From the NCBI RefSeq assembly GCF_041260665.1, contig NZ_JBGCCT010000042.1:36528-100527 (forward strand): a stretch of DNA of 64,000 nucleotides, given 5' to 3'. Position numbers and translations under genes: made by a program. Within the stretch, counting starts at the first letter, position 1. Every line of letters begins with the position of its first letter. Shown here in pieces: positions 8,676 through 17,862 of the stretch. The notes beneath the pieces were generated by a model, which was not told the DNA's origin, ran no database searches, and was given only the letters and a program-made list of their open reading frames with translations. Source of the stretch: Catenulispora sp. GP43 (lineage in GTDB: Bacteria; Actinomycetota; Actinomycetes; Streptomycetales; Catenulisporaceae).

Positions 8676-8730
8676 AGAGCCGGCGGCTCACCGCAGAGCC
8701 GCCGGCTCACCGCAGAGCCGCCGGCTCACT
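8676..8730. repeat. three 19-bp repeats of a GC hairpin
   Basis: Near-identical 13-bp palindromes GAGCC-GCC/GGC-GGCTC sit at 8677-8689, 8696-8708 and 8715-8727, period 19 bp. They lie between two convergent genes and run over the stop codon of the left-pointing one. They could act as a bidirectional terminator. Confidence 0.7.
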
Positions 8731-10195
8731 CCAGATGGACTGTCTCGATCCATTGCGGCGGACGGCAGTCGACGAAGTTGTTCTCGCTGTCGAAGTAGGT
8801 CAGCGAGCGGCGTGAAGCGAACAGGCCCGCGATGACCCGGCATCCGGGCTCTGCCTTGGGCCACGGCGTACCGCCGTCCGTGAGGACGACGGTCACGTCG
8901 GGGCGGGGCGTCCGGGCCATCGCCGCCCGGATGCCCCTGCGCAGATCGGTGCCGCCTCCGCCGATCAGCGTGAGGTCCTCGGCCCGGCAGACATGCTGCG
9001 CGGTCGCCACGGCCGCGTCGCAGGTGTAGACGGCGACGTTGCGGCCGGTGACGCCGACGGCCCTGGTGATCGCGGCGACCTCGGACAGGGCCGTGCCGAG
9101 GTCCACGTCGGACACCGAGCCGGAGGTGTCGATGACCACGGCCACCTGCGGCAGCGGCCGGCGCAGGCTCGGCAGCACCAGCCGGCCGCCCAGGCTCGCG
9201 GTGCGGCGCCCGGGGCGGCGGTAGGTGTAATCGCCGGCGCCGGCCGCCGCGCCGAGCGAGGCGCGGAAGGCGGCGCCCAACAGGGTGCGCCAGTCCTGCG
9301 GGGCCTTGCCGTGGCGCTCGGCCCAGCGCTGCCAGCCGGCCGGGGCGGTGCCGCGGCCGGCGGCGATGGCGTCACGGACGCTGATGCGGATGGCGGCGGC
9401 CTCGTAGTCGCCGAGGGGGTGGGCGCCGTCGGCGTCGTCCTCCCAGAACGCCGGTCCGTCGTGGGCGCCGGAGCCGCAGTCGGTCCAGTGGTCGGCGACC
9501 ATCGAGGGGGTGACGTCGTGCACGTACTCCTCGAAGAGATCGCGCTCCGGGACGCGGAGCCTTTCGGGGGTCAGGGCGCCCTCGGGCAGGCGCGGGCCGG
9601 TGTCCTCGGCGCCCGGCGGACCGGTCAGGCTCTTGAGGAGGTCGTCGTTGATCTCCAGGTCCATCGCGATGTTCAGCCGGACCTGTTCCCGGCGGGGGTT
9701 GGCGGGGTCGAGCGGGGCGGAGCCGGGACGGCCGGCCGCCTCGTGCCGGGCGCTGGCCTCGGTGAGGCGGCGGGCCCGGGTGTGGTGGTCGCGGACCAGG
9801 TGGGAGACCTCGTGGAGCCAGACCCCGGCAAGGTCGCGGACGCTGTGGGCCAGGACGAAGGCCGGGTTGACGTAGCAGCGCCAGTGGCGGTCGACGCCCA
9901 TGGTCGGGACGGCGTAGGTGGGCACGATGGCGATCGCGTGCAGGGCGACGGCGAGGTAGGGGCAGGTGGCGACGGCCAGCTGGCGGGCGGCGAGGAGCTT
10001 GGGGGCGTCGAGGGCGGCGGCGGCTTGGACGCGGTCTCGGTGGTCGGCTTCGGGTTGTGGTGCCCGCGATGAATTCGTCGGCTGCGATGGCTTTATCGGC
10101 TGCGATGGCTTCATCGGCTTCGTGGCAGCCACCGGGCGGGCGGTGAGGCGGCTTGGACCGGCCATGACCGCCGGCGTCGGGATGGACGTGGTCAT
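8726..10195 (-). CDS. VWA-like/metallopeptidase-like protein (DUF2201 type)
   Basis: In this 489-residue protein a zinc-metallopeptidase-like motif HEVSH ('GVWLHEVSHLVRDHHTR') lies near residue 130. The C-terminal half has a VWA-type metal-binding start 'VAVVIDTSGSVSDVDLG' (DxSxS) near residue 360 and 'VVLTDGGTPWPKAEPGCR'. This pairing of a putative metal-dependent peptidase with a VWA-like domain is known beside MoxR-type AAA ATPases. The start overlaps the stop of the AAA gene by ATGA. It probably works as a complex with the ATPase, as a chaperone or protease-like module; the substrate is unknown. Confidence 0.8.
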   Translation of the reverse strand: MTTSIPTPAVMAGPSRLTARPVAATKPMKPSQPIKPSQPTNSSRAPQPEADHRDRVQAAAALDAPKLLAARQLAVATCPYLAVALHAIAIVPTYAVPTMGVDRHWRCYVNPAFVLAHSVRDLAGVWLHEVSHLVRDHHTRARRLTEASARHEAAGRPGSAPLDPANPRREQVRLNIAMDLEINDDLLKSLTGPPGAEDTGPRLPEGALTPERLRVPERDLFEEYVHDVTPSMVADHWTDCGSGAHDGPAFWEDDADGAHPLGDYEAAAIRISVRDAIAAGRGTAPAGWQRWAERHGKAPQDWRTLLGAAFRASLGAAAGAGDYTYRRPGRRTASLGGRLVLPSLRRPLPQVAVVIDTSGSVSDVDLGTALSEVAAITRAVGVTGRNVAVYTCDAAVATAQHVCRAEDLTLIGGGGTDLRRGIRAAMARTPRPDVTVVLTDGGTPWPKAEPGCRVIAGLFASRRSLTYFDSENNFVDCRPPQWIETVHLE

Positions 10196-11478
10196 TCAGC
10201 CCACCTCAGGAGCGCATCGAGCGCGCCGAGTCCGTCCAGCTGCGCGGGCAGCTCCCACGCCGGATCGCGCAACGCCGCGAGCTGCATCGCCGGCGCGGCC
10301 AGGAGATCGACGGGGACGGTCGCGCACAGGCGCGCGACGAGGGTCCAGCCGGCTTCCCAGCGTGCCCGGGTGGCGTCGCGCCCGATGGCGTCGACGACGG
10401 CGGCGAGGGTGGCGTGCACCAGGTCGCCGCGTTCGGGGAGCTCGGCACCGGCCGGATCGGCGAGCACGGCCTCGGGATCGGGCAGGTCCTGACGCTCCAG
10501 GAAGGCGAGGAACTCCAAGCCCGCGCCGTCACCGACGGCCCCGCGGACGGCGAGGACCACGGCCCCGGGCTCGGCGTCGGCCGCATACCCGAACGCCAGC
10601 AGGCGCATGGCCATCTCCCAGGTCCGCGGCGACGGCCACGCCCCGGCACGGGCCGCGGCGGTGGCGGGCATGCGGTGGGTGTAGTCGGGGCGCACGGTGA
10701 GGAACGCGCAGACGGCACTACGGGCCCGAGCCACGGATCGCTCCAACTTGGCCGGATCGAGCTGCGGCAACGGCACCTCCGGCCACACCCCGCCGAGGCC
10801 GCGCACGACCACGTCGGGATCATGCAGCCACGCCAGATGCACAAAGCGGTTGGCCAGCGGCGGCGCCAGCTGCCATCCATCGGCAGCACTCCCCGCGGGA
10901 TTCGCAGCGGCGACGATGCGCACCGCGCCGGGCAGCTCAAGGCTCCCGACATGCCGCTCCAGCACGACGCGCAACAACGCGGCCTGCACCGCGGGCGGCG
11001 CGGAAGAGATCTCATCGAGGAAGAGCAGCCCGCTCCCGGCACGATGCAGCCGCACAGCCCAGTCCGGCGGCGCCATCGCAACCCCCTGCGAAGCCGGATC
11101 GTCGCCGATGATCGGCAGGCCCGCGAAGTCGGAGGGATCGTGCACGCTCGCGATGACGGTCTCCAACGGCAACCCGAGCCCCCGCCCGAGCTGCACGAGC
11201 GTCGACGACTTGCCGATCCCCGGCTGCCCCCAGAGCAGGACCGGCAGGTTCGCGGCGACCGCGAGGGCGAGAGCCTGGACGGCCGGGTCCGGGCGCGACT
11301 CGGTGGCGGTGGCGCGGGTGAGGGCGATGAGGTGGTCGGCGGCTTGGAGTTGGGTGAGAGTGGGGGCTGCGGCGGCCGGGTCGGGCGCGGCGGCGGAATC
11401 GGTGGCTGCGGCGAGGCTCGCGGCGGCGAACCTGGTCGGCAGCGCGGCGGCGGGCTCTATCTCAGTCGTCAGTGTCAT
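10192..11478 (-). CDS. MoxR-type AAA+ ATPase
   Basis: The 428-residue protein has Walker A 'LLWGQPGIGKSSTL' near residue 84, Walker B 'GLLFLDEIS' near residue 155 and a sensor-1-like 'VRIVAAANP'. The ATG at 11478 is chosen because it lies just after the previous gene's stop, and the upstream open frame antisense-reads as low-complexity. MoxR ATPases typically remodel or mature targets together with VWA proteins, and such a gene follows here with an ATGA overlap. Middle gene of a three-gene operon. Confidence 0.88.
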   Translation of the reverse strand: MTLTTEIEPAAALPTRFAAASLAAATDSAAAPDPAAAAPTLTQLQAADHLIALTRATATESRPDPAVQALALAVAANLPVLLWGQPGIGKSSTLVQLGRGLGLPLETVIASVHDPSDFAGLPIIGDDPASQGVAMAPPDWAVRLHRAGSGLLFLDEISSAPPAVQAALLRVVLERHVGSLELPGAVRIVAAANPAGSAADGWQLAPPLANRFVHLAWLHDPDVVVRGLGGVWPEVPLPQLDPAKLERSVARARSAVCAFLTVRPDYTHRMPATAAARAGAWPSPRTWEMAMRLLAFGYAADAEPGAVVLAVRGAVGDGAGLEFLAFLERQDLPDPEAVLADPAGAELPERGDLVHATLAAVVDAIGRDATRARWEAGWTLVARLCATVPVDLLAAPAMQLAALRDPAWELPAQLDGLGALDALLRWAE

Positions 11479-11480
11479 GG

Positions 11481-13040
11481 TCACCTGTGTGTTCGGGCCG
11501 CGACCCCCTTCCGGGCGGGCCGGCGGTCGGGGTCGGAGCGGCGGATGCGCGTGGCGTCGGCGAGGATCATGCGGTGGCGGAGCGTGTGGTCGGTGAGGGT
11601 CTTCAGGGCTTCGGCGACCGTGCCGCCGGCCGGCAGCCTGACGCGGCTCAGGGCCGCGCGCTTGCCGGCGTGGGTTTGCAGGAGTCGGCGCACGTCGGCG
11701 GCGCGGCCGTGGGCGAGCAGGGCTTCGGCGAGGTCGATGACGTGGCGGCCCGAGACCAGGTGGTCCAGCGCCTGCTGGCAGGGGTTCGTCGGGCCGCCGA
11801 GGCGGGACAGGAGGGCTTCGCGGGCCGTGTCGGCCGTGTGGTCGAGGATGTGCCAGGCGTTGTCGCGGAAGGCGATGCGGTGGCGGTTCGTGCCGCAGGC
11901 GATCCACAGGCCCGGGCCGCCGTCCGCGTGCCAGGGTCCTGCGATGAAGGGGACCTCGCGGTAGAGCCACTCGTCGGCGTCGGGTGCGGCCGGCTGCCGA
12001 TCGGCGAGCAGCGCCGGGGCGACCAGCGGGTGCAGTTCGTGCTCGCCGAGGTACCCGAAGCGGAGCAGGTCGGCGTCCAGAACCCTTGCCCACACCGCGT
12101 TGGGGACGATCGGCAGCCCGAGCGACTCCCGATCCCCCGCCACCCGCACGGTGGCCGCGCCGGAGTTCAACCCGCCGAGCACCAGCGCCCCGACGCCCGA
12201 TCGCACCACGGCCTGGTCCACGCCGGGCAGCGCCTGGCGCACGCGATCGGCCAGACCCGGCATCCGGATCGGGAGTGCGGCAAGCCAGCGGGCGCGGCGA
12301 GGCGACTCGGGAAGCCGCACCTCGAAGCCCGCTGCGTGCCAGGCCTCTGCGAAGCGTCCGGCATCCTGCAACGAGGCGATCTCCCGCTCGCCCGGCGTGG
12401 CGTCGCACAGTCCGGCCAAGTCCGGCGCGGCATCAGCGCTCCAGAACATGGGATGCCGCACCAAGCCGAACCGCTCCGGATACTTCAGCCGCACAGCCTC
12501 CAGCACCGAACGCGTCGCCCCGTCATCACGCCCGCCGAGCAGCACCAGCACGACGCGCTGACCGGCATCCAACGCGAACCGCGGCGTCGCAGCCGCCAGC
12601 GTCAGACTCCGATCCCCGTCGCCGACCTCCGCCAACGGCACCAACAGTCCCGCGAGCAGATCGCCCGCGCCGTGCCCGCGCCGCGGCAGGTGCCATCGCA
12701 ACAGATCCGGCGAGAGCTCCCGCAAGACACCCGGCAACTGATCGGCGATCACGGAACCGTGGTACCGCCGCACCGAATCAGTCCTCAGACACACGTCGAC
12801 ATCGGCGGCAGCACACGCGCCCCGCCAATCGCCGGCCGCACGCCGCTGCGCGACGGCCGCGATCATCGTCGGCGGGATCCCGTAACGACGCGCCGCCACA
12901 GCAGCCCGTGCACGGGTATCAGACAGAATCGCCGACAAACCCGGTGCGTCATCGGCACCGGAACCAAAAGGGCTCCCCGACGCTCCATCAGAGCGCGAGC
13001 CCCCGCAATCAGCCGTCCGCACCGGCTTCGTTCCCGTCAT
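11481..13040 (-). CDS. unknown protein, first gene of the MoxR/VWA operon
   Basis: The 519-residue soluble protein has no signal peptide and no family I can name. Its N-terminal 70 residues are mainly helical ('AAVAARRYGIPPTMIAAVAQ'), the middle alternates hydrophobic strands and helices ('QRVVLVLLGGRDDGATRSVL'), and the C-terminal third is helical and basic. Two bases separate its stop from the AAA start, so it is co-transcribed. It is most simply the substrate-recognition or target partner of the ATPase and VWA-like protein; this is inference from position only. Confidence 0.7.
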   Translation of the reverse strand: MTGTKPVRTADCGGSRSDGASGSPFGSGADDAPGLSAILSDTRARAAVAARRYGIPPTMIAAVAQRRAAGDWRGACAAADVDVCLRTDSVRRYHGSVIADQLPGVLRELSPDLLRWHLPRRGHGAGDLLAGLLVPLAEVGDGDRSLTLAAATPRFALDAGQRVVLVLLGGRDDGATRSVLEAVRLKYPERFGLVRHPMFWSADAAPDLAGLCDATPGEREIASLQDAGRFAEAWHAAGFEVRLPESPRRARWLAALPIRMPGLADRVRQALPGVDQAVVRSGVGALVLGGLNSGAATVRVAGDRESLGLPIVPNAVWARVLDADLLRFGYLGEHELHPLVAPALLADRQPAAPDADEWLYREVPFIAGPWHADGGPGLWIACGTNRHRIAFRDNAWHILDHTADTAREALLSRLGGPTNPCQQALDHLVSGRHVIDLAEALLAHGRAADVRRLLQTHAGKRAALSRVRLPAGGTVAEALKTLTDHTLRHRMILADATRIRRSDPDRRPARKGVAARTHR

Positions 13041-13198
13041 CGGGCAACGAGGGTGTCGGCGGCCTCCAATCTCTGCATCAGCATTCTTGGTTGGTGGTCA
13101 TCGGGGACGATGGACAACCGGCATCATGCACCGCGCCCCCGCGACTGTGCAACCTCAAACAAGCGCGCGAACGAGCTTGAACGAAACCGGTGAACGAA

Positions 13199-13234
13199 AC
13201 CGGCCGCCCCGCCCAGAAGGGCGAGACGGCCGGT
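13199..13234 (-). terminator. hairpin terminator after the S53 protease
   Basis: 16-base arms (13199-13214 with 13219-13234, 14 of 16 positions complementary) around an AGAA loop, 55 bases past the protease stop and before the next minus-strand operon. Confidence 0.7.
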
Positions 13235-13288
13235 CCGTTCACTGCCGCGCCGACTCCGTCACCAGGTCGAGCGCGCTACTTCGGATCC

Positions 13289-15307
13289 TCAGTGGCCGAA
13301 GCCGAACGACTGCAGGAACAGGGCGTTCGGCGAACCGACGCCGGTGGCCTCGTCGTAGCCGCGGGCGGCCGGCAGGCCCTCGTCCAGGCCGTACTGGATC
13401 AGCCGGTACTGGCCGGCGGCGGCGCTGCTGGCCGGGTACTGGAACACCACCGAGTGGATCGGCGAACCCGCGATCTGCTTCGGGTTCTGGACCACGTCGC
13501 TGGTCAGGAACGAGCGGGCGTAGATCGCCGGGTTGGCGAAGCCGACCGGGATGCCCCACTGAGCCTGCTGCGCGTCGGCCAGGATGCCGGCCCACGAGGG
13601 CGCGGACACCGAGGTGCCGCCGTAGCCGGACTCGCCGTAGACACCGTTGGTCGTCATGCCGACCAGGGTGCTGCTGAAGTACAGGTCGCCGTTCAGCGCG
13701 ATGTCCGGGGTGGTGCGCATCGGCCGGGAGGCCTTGGCGCCGCTCATCAGCGTGGTGGACAGCTTGTTCGGGACCGTCCAGCTCTGGTACCAGGGCTGCG
13801 CCTCGGTCTCGCTGACGCCGCCGCCGCCGCCGAAGGTCTCACCGGCCGGGGTCCACGCGGTGGAGCCCGGGGCGGTGCGCCCGCTGCGGGTGTCGCCCAT
13901 CGGGGTCTGGAAGGCGATGCCGCCCTTCTTGTTCAGCGCCAGGGCGGTGCCGCCGACCGAGGTCACCCACGGGGAGGACGTCGGCCACTCGACCTGCGCC
14001 CGCGCCGAGGTCGGGTCGCAGTTCAGGCCCTTGGAGATGGAGTAGGCGTCGTCGTTCATGCAGTCGCCGGAGGAGAAGTCGAAGGCGATGCCCTCGGCCG
14101 CGCCCTCCATGAAGATCTGGTTGTACGAGGCCTCCAGCGCCGGGTCGAGGTCGCCGCCGGTGGAGTACTGGATCTCGCCCCAGCTGTTCGACACGATGTC
14201 GGCCAGGTGCTTGTCGACGATGTTCGCCTCGGCGGCCAGCAGGTCGCTGTCCAGGCAGGAGTTCGCCGCGACCGTGATGACCTTGGCGTCCGGCGCCAGG
14301 CCGTGCGCCATGTCGACGTCCAGCGACTCCTCGCCGAAGTCGCCGTAGCCGCACAGCTGCTGGTTCGTGTACTGCGACGGGTCGTTCACCTCGGAGTACT
14401 GCCCCGGCGCGAACGGCTTGTCGCCGTGGTTGATCGAGTACTGGTTGGCGTCGGCCTCCATGGTCGGCGAGCCGTACCAGTTCACGATCGCGATCGTGGC
14501 GCCCTTGCCGGTCAGGCCGGTGCTGCTGACGCCGTAGGCCTGGCGGAGCTCGGACGGGACCACCGAGCACTGCGCCAGCGTGGCGGGCGTGGTGTAGCCG
14601 GCCGGGACGGCCGGAGCCGAGGACGGCGCAGCCTTCTGCCCGTAGTAGTCCGAGCAGGACGGGTCGTTGTTGGCGACCGGGCCCTTCTTCTTGTTCTGCG
14701 GGTCGGTGGTGTGGTTGGTGACCGCGTGCACCGTGTCCTGCGACATACCGGTGACGCCCGAGATCACCCCGGCCAGCGCCTCCGGGACCTTCAGGTCGCT
14801 CTTCGGCGCGCGCAGCGTGCCCTGAGCGGTCTTGAAGTTGTCCAGCTGCGTGCCGAACGCCTTCTGCGCGTCGGCCACCGAGCCGGTGACGTCGATCCAG
14901 TGGGTGTTCGTGCCGGTGACCTTGAGGCCCGACGTCTTCAGCCACGCGGTGACCGCGTCGATCTGCTTCTGCGAGGCACCGAACTGGCTCTGCACCTGGG
15001 CGGCGCTCAGGTAGTGGTGGTAGTTCGCGCTGGACGGGTCGCTCACCGAGCGGGCGAAGGCCGCCAGCCCGGCCGAGTCCTGGCCCGAGAGGTACACCCG
15101 CACGCTCAACTGCGCGGCGGTGCCGGTCTGGCCGAGGTCGGCCGAAGCGGTCGCGTAGGCCGGGGTGCTGCCTGCGAGCGTCGCCGAGCCGGAGTCGGCG
15201 TTCGACGGCGCGGCCATCGCCACGCCGGCGGTCACGAACGCCGCGACGGCCGTCATGGTCGTGGCCGTGGCTATTCGTCGGCGGTGCCGTGGTACGGCAT
15301 TGGTCAT
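13289..15307 (-). CDS. secreted S53 serine-carboxyl protease (kumamolisin-like)
   Basis: The 672-residue protein has a twin-arginine-like or Sec signal at its N-terminus (basic PRHRRR, hydrophobic stretch, cleavage near AMA). An activation pro-domain follows (about 60-200, 'NYHHYLSAAQVQSQFGASQ'), then the S53 catalytic domain. The Glu/Asp of the catalytic set sit in 'DFGEESLDVDMAHG' near residue 325, and the nucleophile in 'GYGGTSVSAPSWAG' near 567. Sedolisin/kumamolisin enzymes are acid-active endopeptidases matured by pro-domain removal. The start at 15307 is the ATG that begins the signal sequence, after GGGAAC. It is monocistronic. Confidence 0.92.
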   Translation of the reverse strand: MTNAVPRHRRRIATATTMTAVAAFVTAGVAMAAPSNADSGSATLAGSTPAYATASADLGQTGTAAQLSVRVYLSGQDSAGLAAFARSVSDPSSANYHHYLSAAQVQSQFGASQKQIDAVTAWLKTSGLKVTGTNTHWIDVTGSVADAQKAFGTQLDNFKTAQGTLRAPKSDLKVPEALAGVISGVTGMSQDTVHAVTNHTTDPQNKKKGPVANNDPSCSDYYGQKAAPSSAPAVPAGYTTPATLAQCSVVPSELRQAYGVSSTGLTGKGATIAIVNWYGSPTMEADANQYSINHGDKPFAPGQYSEVNDPSQYTNQQLCGYGDFGEESLDVDMAHGLAPDAKVITVAANSCLDSDLLAAEANIVDKHLADIVSNSWGEIQYSTGGDLDPALEASYNQIFMEGAAEGIAFDFSSGDCMNDDAYSISKGLNCDPTSARAQVEWPTSSPWVTSVGGTALALNKKGGIAFQTPMGDTRSGRTAPGSTAWTPAGETFGGGGGVSETEAQPWYQSWTVPNKLSTTLMSGAKASRPMRTTPDIALNGDLYFSSTLVGMTTNGVYGESGYGGTSVSAPSWAGILADAQQAQWGIPVGFANPAIYARSFLTSDVVQNPKQIAGSPIHSVVFQYPASSAAAGQYRLIQYGLDEGLPAARGYDEATGVGSPNALFLQSFGFGH

Positions 15308-15344
15308 GGTGCTTGTTCCCTTCCCAAAAAGAGGGACGAATGTT

Positions 15345-15378
15345 CCCAATGCCCGATTGACGCTTTGTGGGCAGTGGG
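15345..15378. promoter_or_regulatory. inverted repeat upstream of the protease
   Basis: CCCAATGCCC (15345-15354) and GGGCAGTGGG (15369-15378) match as an inverted repeat in 9 of 10 positions, 38 bases before the protease ATG; probably an operator. The rest of the 390-base gap to the RNA ligase gene (to 15696) shows no convincing gene. Confidence 0.4.
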
Positions 15379-15696
15379 ATTTAAGCCCGCGTCGCTCATT
15401 TCTATAGATGGCCGCCGGAGAAACACAAGGGTAAGAAGCACATGAGTTTGATCGGCCGCCGCCGGGTTGATCAGAATTTTACGAAGCCATCACGGTCCGT
15501 CGTCGCGCACGCACCCCGGGACCTCGGCGAAACACCAAGAAACGGCGACAATCCCTTGCAGGGGGCGGGAAAACCCTACGCCGGACGCGGCGCCGGCGAC
15601 CAGCTCGGCACCCCGGCGCACCGGGCACGTCGGCCGGACCGCCGTGACGGTATTTTTACGGTTGTCCGGCAGCCGCCGATGAGCAAGGATCCGCGA

Positions 15697-16704
15697 ATGC
15701 TGCGGCCTTATCCGAAGATGGCGTCGAAGGGGAAAGGCGACACGCCCGCCGCCCGCGAGTGGGTCGCGACCGAGAAGGTGCACGGGGCGCACTTCGCGCT
15801 CGTCTGCGACCGGACCGGGGTCCGGCCTGCGAAGCGGCGCGAGGTGCTGGCCGAGGACGACCTCGACGGGTTCTTCGGCGTGAGCCGGATCTGGCCGACG
15901 TTGTCGGTGGCCGCGGCGCGGTGCGCGAAGCCGCTGCGCGATGCGGCGGCGGACGGCACGGGCCGCGAGGACGCTGTGGTGACCTTGTACGGGGAGCTCG
16001 CAGGAGGGCGTTATCCGCATCCTGATGTCCCCGTGGCCGAGGGCACACAGCCGGTGCAGACCGGGGTCTGGTACGCGCCGGGCTTGTTCTGGCTCTTGTT
16101 CGACGCGCAGGTGACGCTTGGCGAACGGCGGTGGTGGGTCGCGGAGCGGGATGTGCGCGCGGCGGCTGTGGAGGCGGGGCTGTTGAGTGTGCCGGTGCTG
16201 GCCCGCGGGGCGCTGAAGCAGCTGCAGGATCTGCCGGCGGCGTTCGCGAGCCGGGTGCCGGCCCTGTTCGGGTTGCCGGAGCTGGAGGACAACCTGGCCG
16301 AGGGATATGTGCTGAAGCCGGCGGTCGCGTGGGAGGAAGGCGAGGCGCGGCCGTTGCTGAAGGTGAAGCAGAAGGCTTTCGCCGAGGACGAGCGGTTCGC
16401 CGGTGCACGGCCCTACATCGCGCCGCCGGAGGGTGCGGCGGGGGTGCCGGCATGGCTGGTGGTGCAGGCGGCGGCGTTGCTGACACCGACGCGCGCCGCG
16501 GCGGCGGTGAGCAAGCTGGGGCCGGGTACCACGGCGGAGGTGGTGGTCGGGGAGATCGCGAAGGACGCCGCGGAGGAGATCTCGGAGGAACTCGGCGGGC
16601 TGGATCCGGCGCAGATGGACGGGCTCGCCGAGGCGCTGATGGCGGGGGCGCGGACGTTGGCGGACTTCGACGCGGCGGATCGGGCGCGGGCCGCGAGACG
16701 GTGA
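15697..16704 (+). CDS. T4 Rnl2-like RNA ligase
   Basis: The 335-residue protein has the nucleotidyltransferase motifs of Rnl2-type ligases. Motif I is TEKVHGAHFALV with nucleophile Lys27, followed by 'AKRREVL' (T4 Rnl2 has EKIHGTNFSL and AKR from memory). A motif III-like YGELAGG lies near residue 98, motif IV EGYVLKP near 204 and motif V LLKVKQKAF near 219. These enzymes seal 3'-OH/5'-phosphate RNA nicks through lysine-AMP and RNA-adenylate intermediates. About 100 C-terminal helical residues form a separate domain. The start at 15697 follows AAGGAT and fits the usual RPYPK N-terminus; ATG 15679 is an alternative. It stands alone. Confidence 0.82.
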   Translation: MLRPYPKMASKGKGDTPAAREWVATEKVHGAHFALVCDRTGVRPAKRREVLAEDDLDGFFGVSRIWPTLSVAAARCAKPLRDAAADGTGREDAVVTLYGELAGGRYPHPDVPVAEGTQPVQTGVWYAPGLFWLLFDAQVTLGERRWWVAERDVRAAAVEAGLLSVPVLARGALKQLQDLPAAFASRVPALFGLPELEDNLAEGYVLKPAVAWEEGEARPLLKVKQKAFAEDERFAGARPYIAPPEGAAGVPAWLVVQAAALLTPTRAAAAVSKLGPGTTAEVVVGEIAKDAAEEISEELGGLDPAQMDGLAEALMAGARTLADFDAADRARAARR

Positions 16705-16803
16705 CGCGGCAGCCGCTGTCGGTGCTGTCGGGCGCGGCTGGTTGAGCGCGCGCCCCACGCGGCGACGGCTGGCAGCGACTCGCGGCCGCGGGCTCCCGGC
16801 GCC

Positions 16804-16845
16804 TGGCAGCTGGCAGCTGGCAGCTGGCAGCTGGCAGCTGGCAGC
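16804..16845. repeat. 7-bp tandem repeat (TGGCAGC)6
   Basis: Six perfect copies of TGGCAGC, with diverged copies on both sides, fill the gap between the convergent RNA ligase and sigma-factor genes. Confidence 0.85.
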
Positions 16846-16896
16846 AACTCGCGGCGGCTGGCTGCCAGCGCCTGCCTGCTAACTGCCGGCGCCTAC

Positions 16897-17832
16897 CTAC
16901 TCCCCCGCCGCCTCCGCAGCCTCCGCCGCCTCTGTAGCCGCCCGGCTCACCGCCCAAATATCCGCGACCGGCCCCAGGTGCGCGAGCTTGTCCGGGTTCA
17001 CCACCGCCTGGATGGCCTGGATCCGCCCCTCCGCCACGTCGAGCGTCAGCACACTGAGGACCTTGCGGTCCGGCGCCCGGAAGATGGCGCCGGGCTGCCC
17101 GTTGAGCACGTGCGGCTCCAGCCGGACCCCGATCCGGTCGAACCGCGCCGCCACCAGCGTGACCATGGCCACCACCGCCTCCGTGCCGTACGCCTCCTGC
17201 GCGACCAGCGGGGCCTTGCCGCCGCTGTCGCCGACCAGGCTCACGTCGGCGGCCAGCAGTTCGCGCAGCCCGGCGACGTCGCCCTCGCGGAAGGCGTCGA
17301 AGAAGCGCTCGGCGAGCTCGTCGCGTTCGCGGCGGTCGGCTTCGAAGCGGGGGCGGCCGTCGTGCATGTGCCGGCGGGCCCGGACCGCGAGCTGGCGGCA
17401 CGCCGCCTCCGAGCGTCCGACCGCCGAGGCCACCTCGGGGAAGCCGAAGCCGAAGACCTCGCGCAGGACGAACACCGCGCGCTCCAGCGGGGACAGCCGC
17501 TCCAGCAGGAGCAGCGCGGCCATCGACACCGAGTCCGCCAGTTCGGCCGCGCGCTCGGGGTCCTCGTACGGATCGGACAGCAGCGGCTCGGGCATCCACG
17601 GTCCGACGTACTCCTCGCGTCGGACCCGGGCCGAACGCAGCACGTCGATCGAGATCCGGGTGACCACCGCCGACAGGAACGCCTTCGCCGAAGCCGGCTG
17701 CGTCGCCGTGCCCTGCCAGCGCAGCCACGTGTCCTGCACCGCGTCCTCGGCCTCGGCCACGCTGCCCAGGATCCGGTAAGCGATCGAGAACAGCAGCGGT
17801 CGCAGGTCCTCGAACTCCTCGTCGCGTGTCAC
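16897..17832 (-). CDS. sigJ: SigJ/ECF41-type sigma factor with SnoaL-like C-terminal domain
   Basis: The 311-residue protein has sigma region 2 at residues 10-75 ('AEDAVQDTWLRWQG'), the ECF41 linker signature 'WMPEPLL', region 4 near 110-160 ('VFGFGFPEVASAVGRSEAAC'), and a SnoaL/NTF2-like domain from about 170 with the diagnostic 'NPDKLAH' near its end. In ECF41 the SnoaL-like domain controls the sigma factor directly, in place of an anti-sigma. The tail is an Ala/Glu repeat (EAAEAAEAAGE). It lies 30 bases downstream of the oxidoreductase gene on the same strand, a common ECF41 pairing, so that gene may be its target or partner. Confidence 0.9.
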   Translation of the reverse strand: MTRDEEFEDLRPLLFSIAYRILGSVAEAEDAVQDTWLRWQGTATQPASAKAFLSAVVTRISIDVLRSARVRREEYVGPWMPEPLLSDPYEDPERAAELADSVSMAALLLLERLSPLERAVFVLREVFGFGFPEVASAVGRSEAACRQLAVRARRHMHDGRPRFEADRRERDELAERFFDAFREGDVAGLRELLAADVSLVGDSGGKAPLVAQEAYGTEAVVAMVTLVAARFDRIGVRLEPHVLNGQPGAIFRAPDRKVLSVLTLDVAEGRIQAIQAVVNPDKLAHLGPVADIWAVSRAATEAAEAAEAAGE

Positions 17833-17862
17833 AGCCGCCCCATCCCCATCGCGATCGTCCTG

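Noticed and set aside
11479..12408. Long N-terminal extension of the MoxR ATPase frame
   Set aside because: The extension overlaps the upstream 519-residue gene in another frame and is Arg/Pro-rich; the ATG at 11478 fits the operon spacing.
13187..15445. 751-residue plus-strand frame over the S53 protease
   Set aside because: Antisense to a protease with intact catalytic motifs and a signal peptide.
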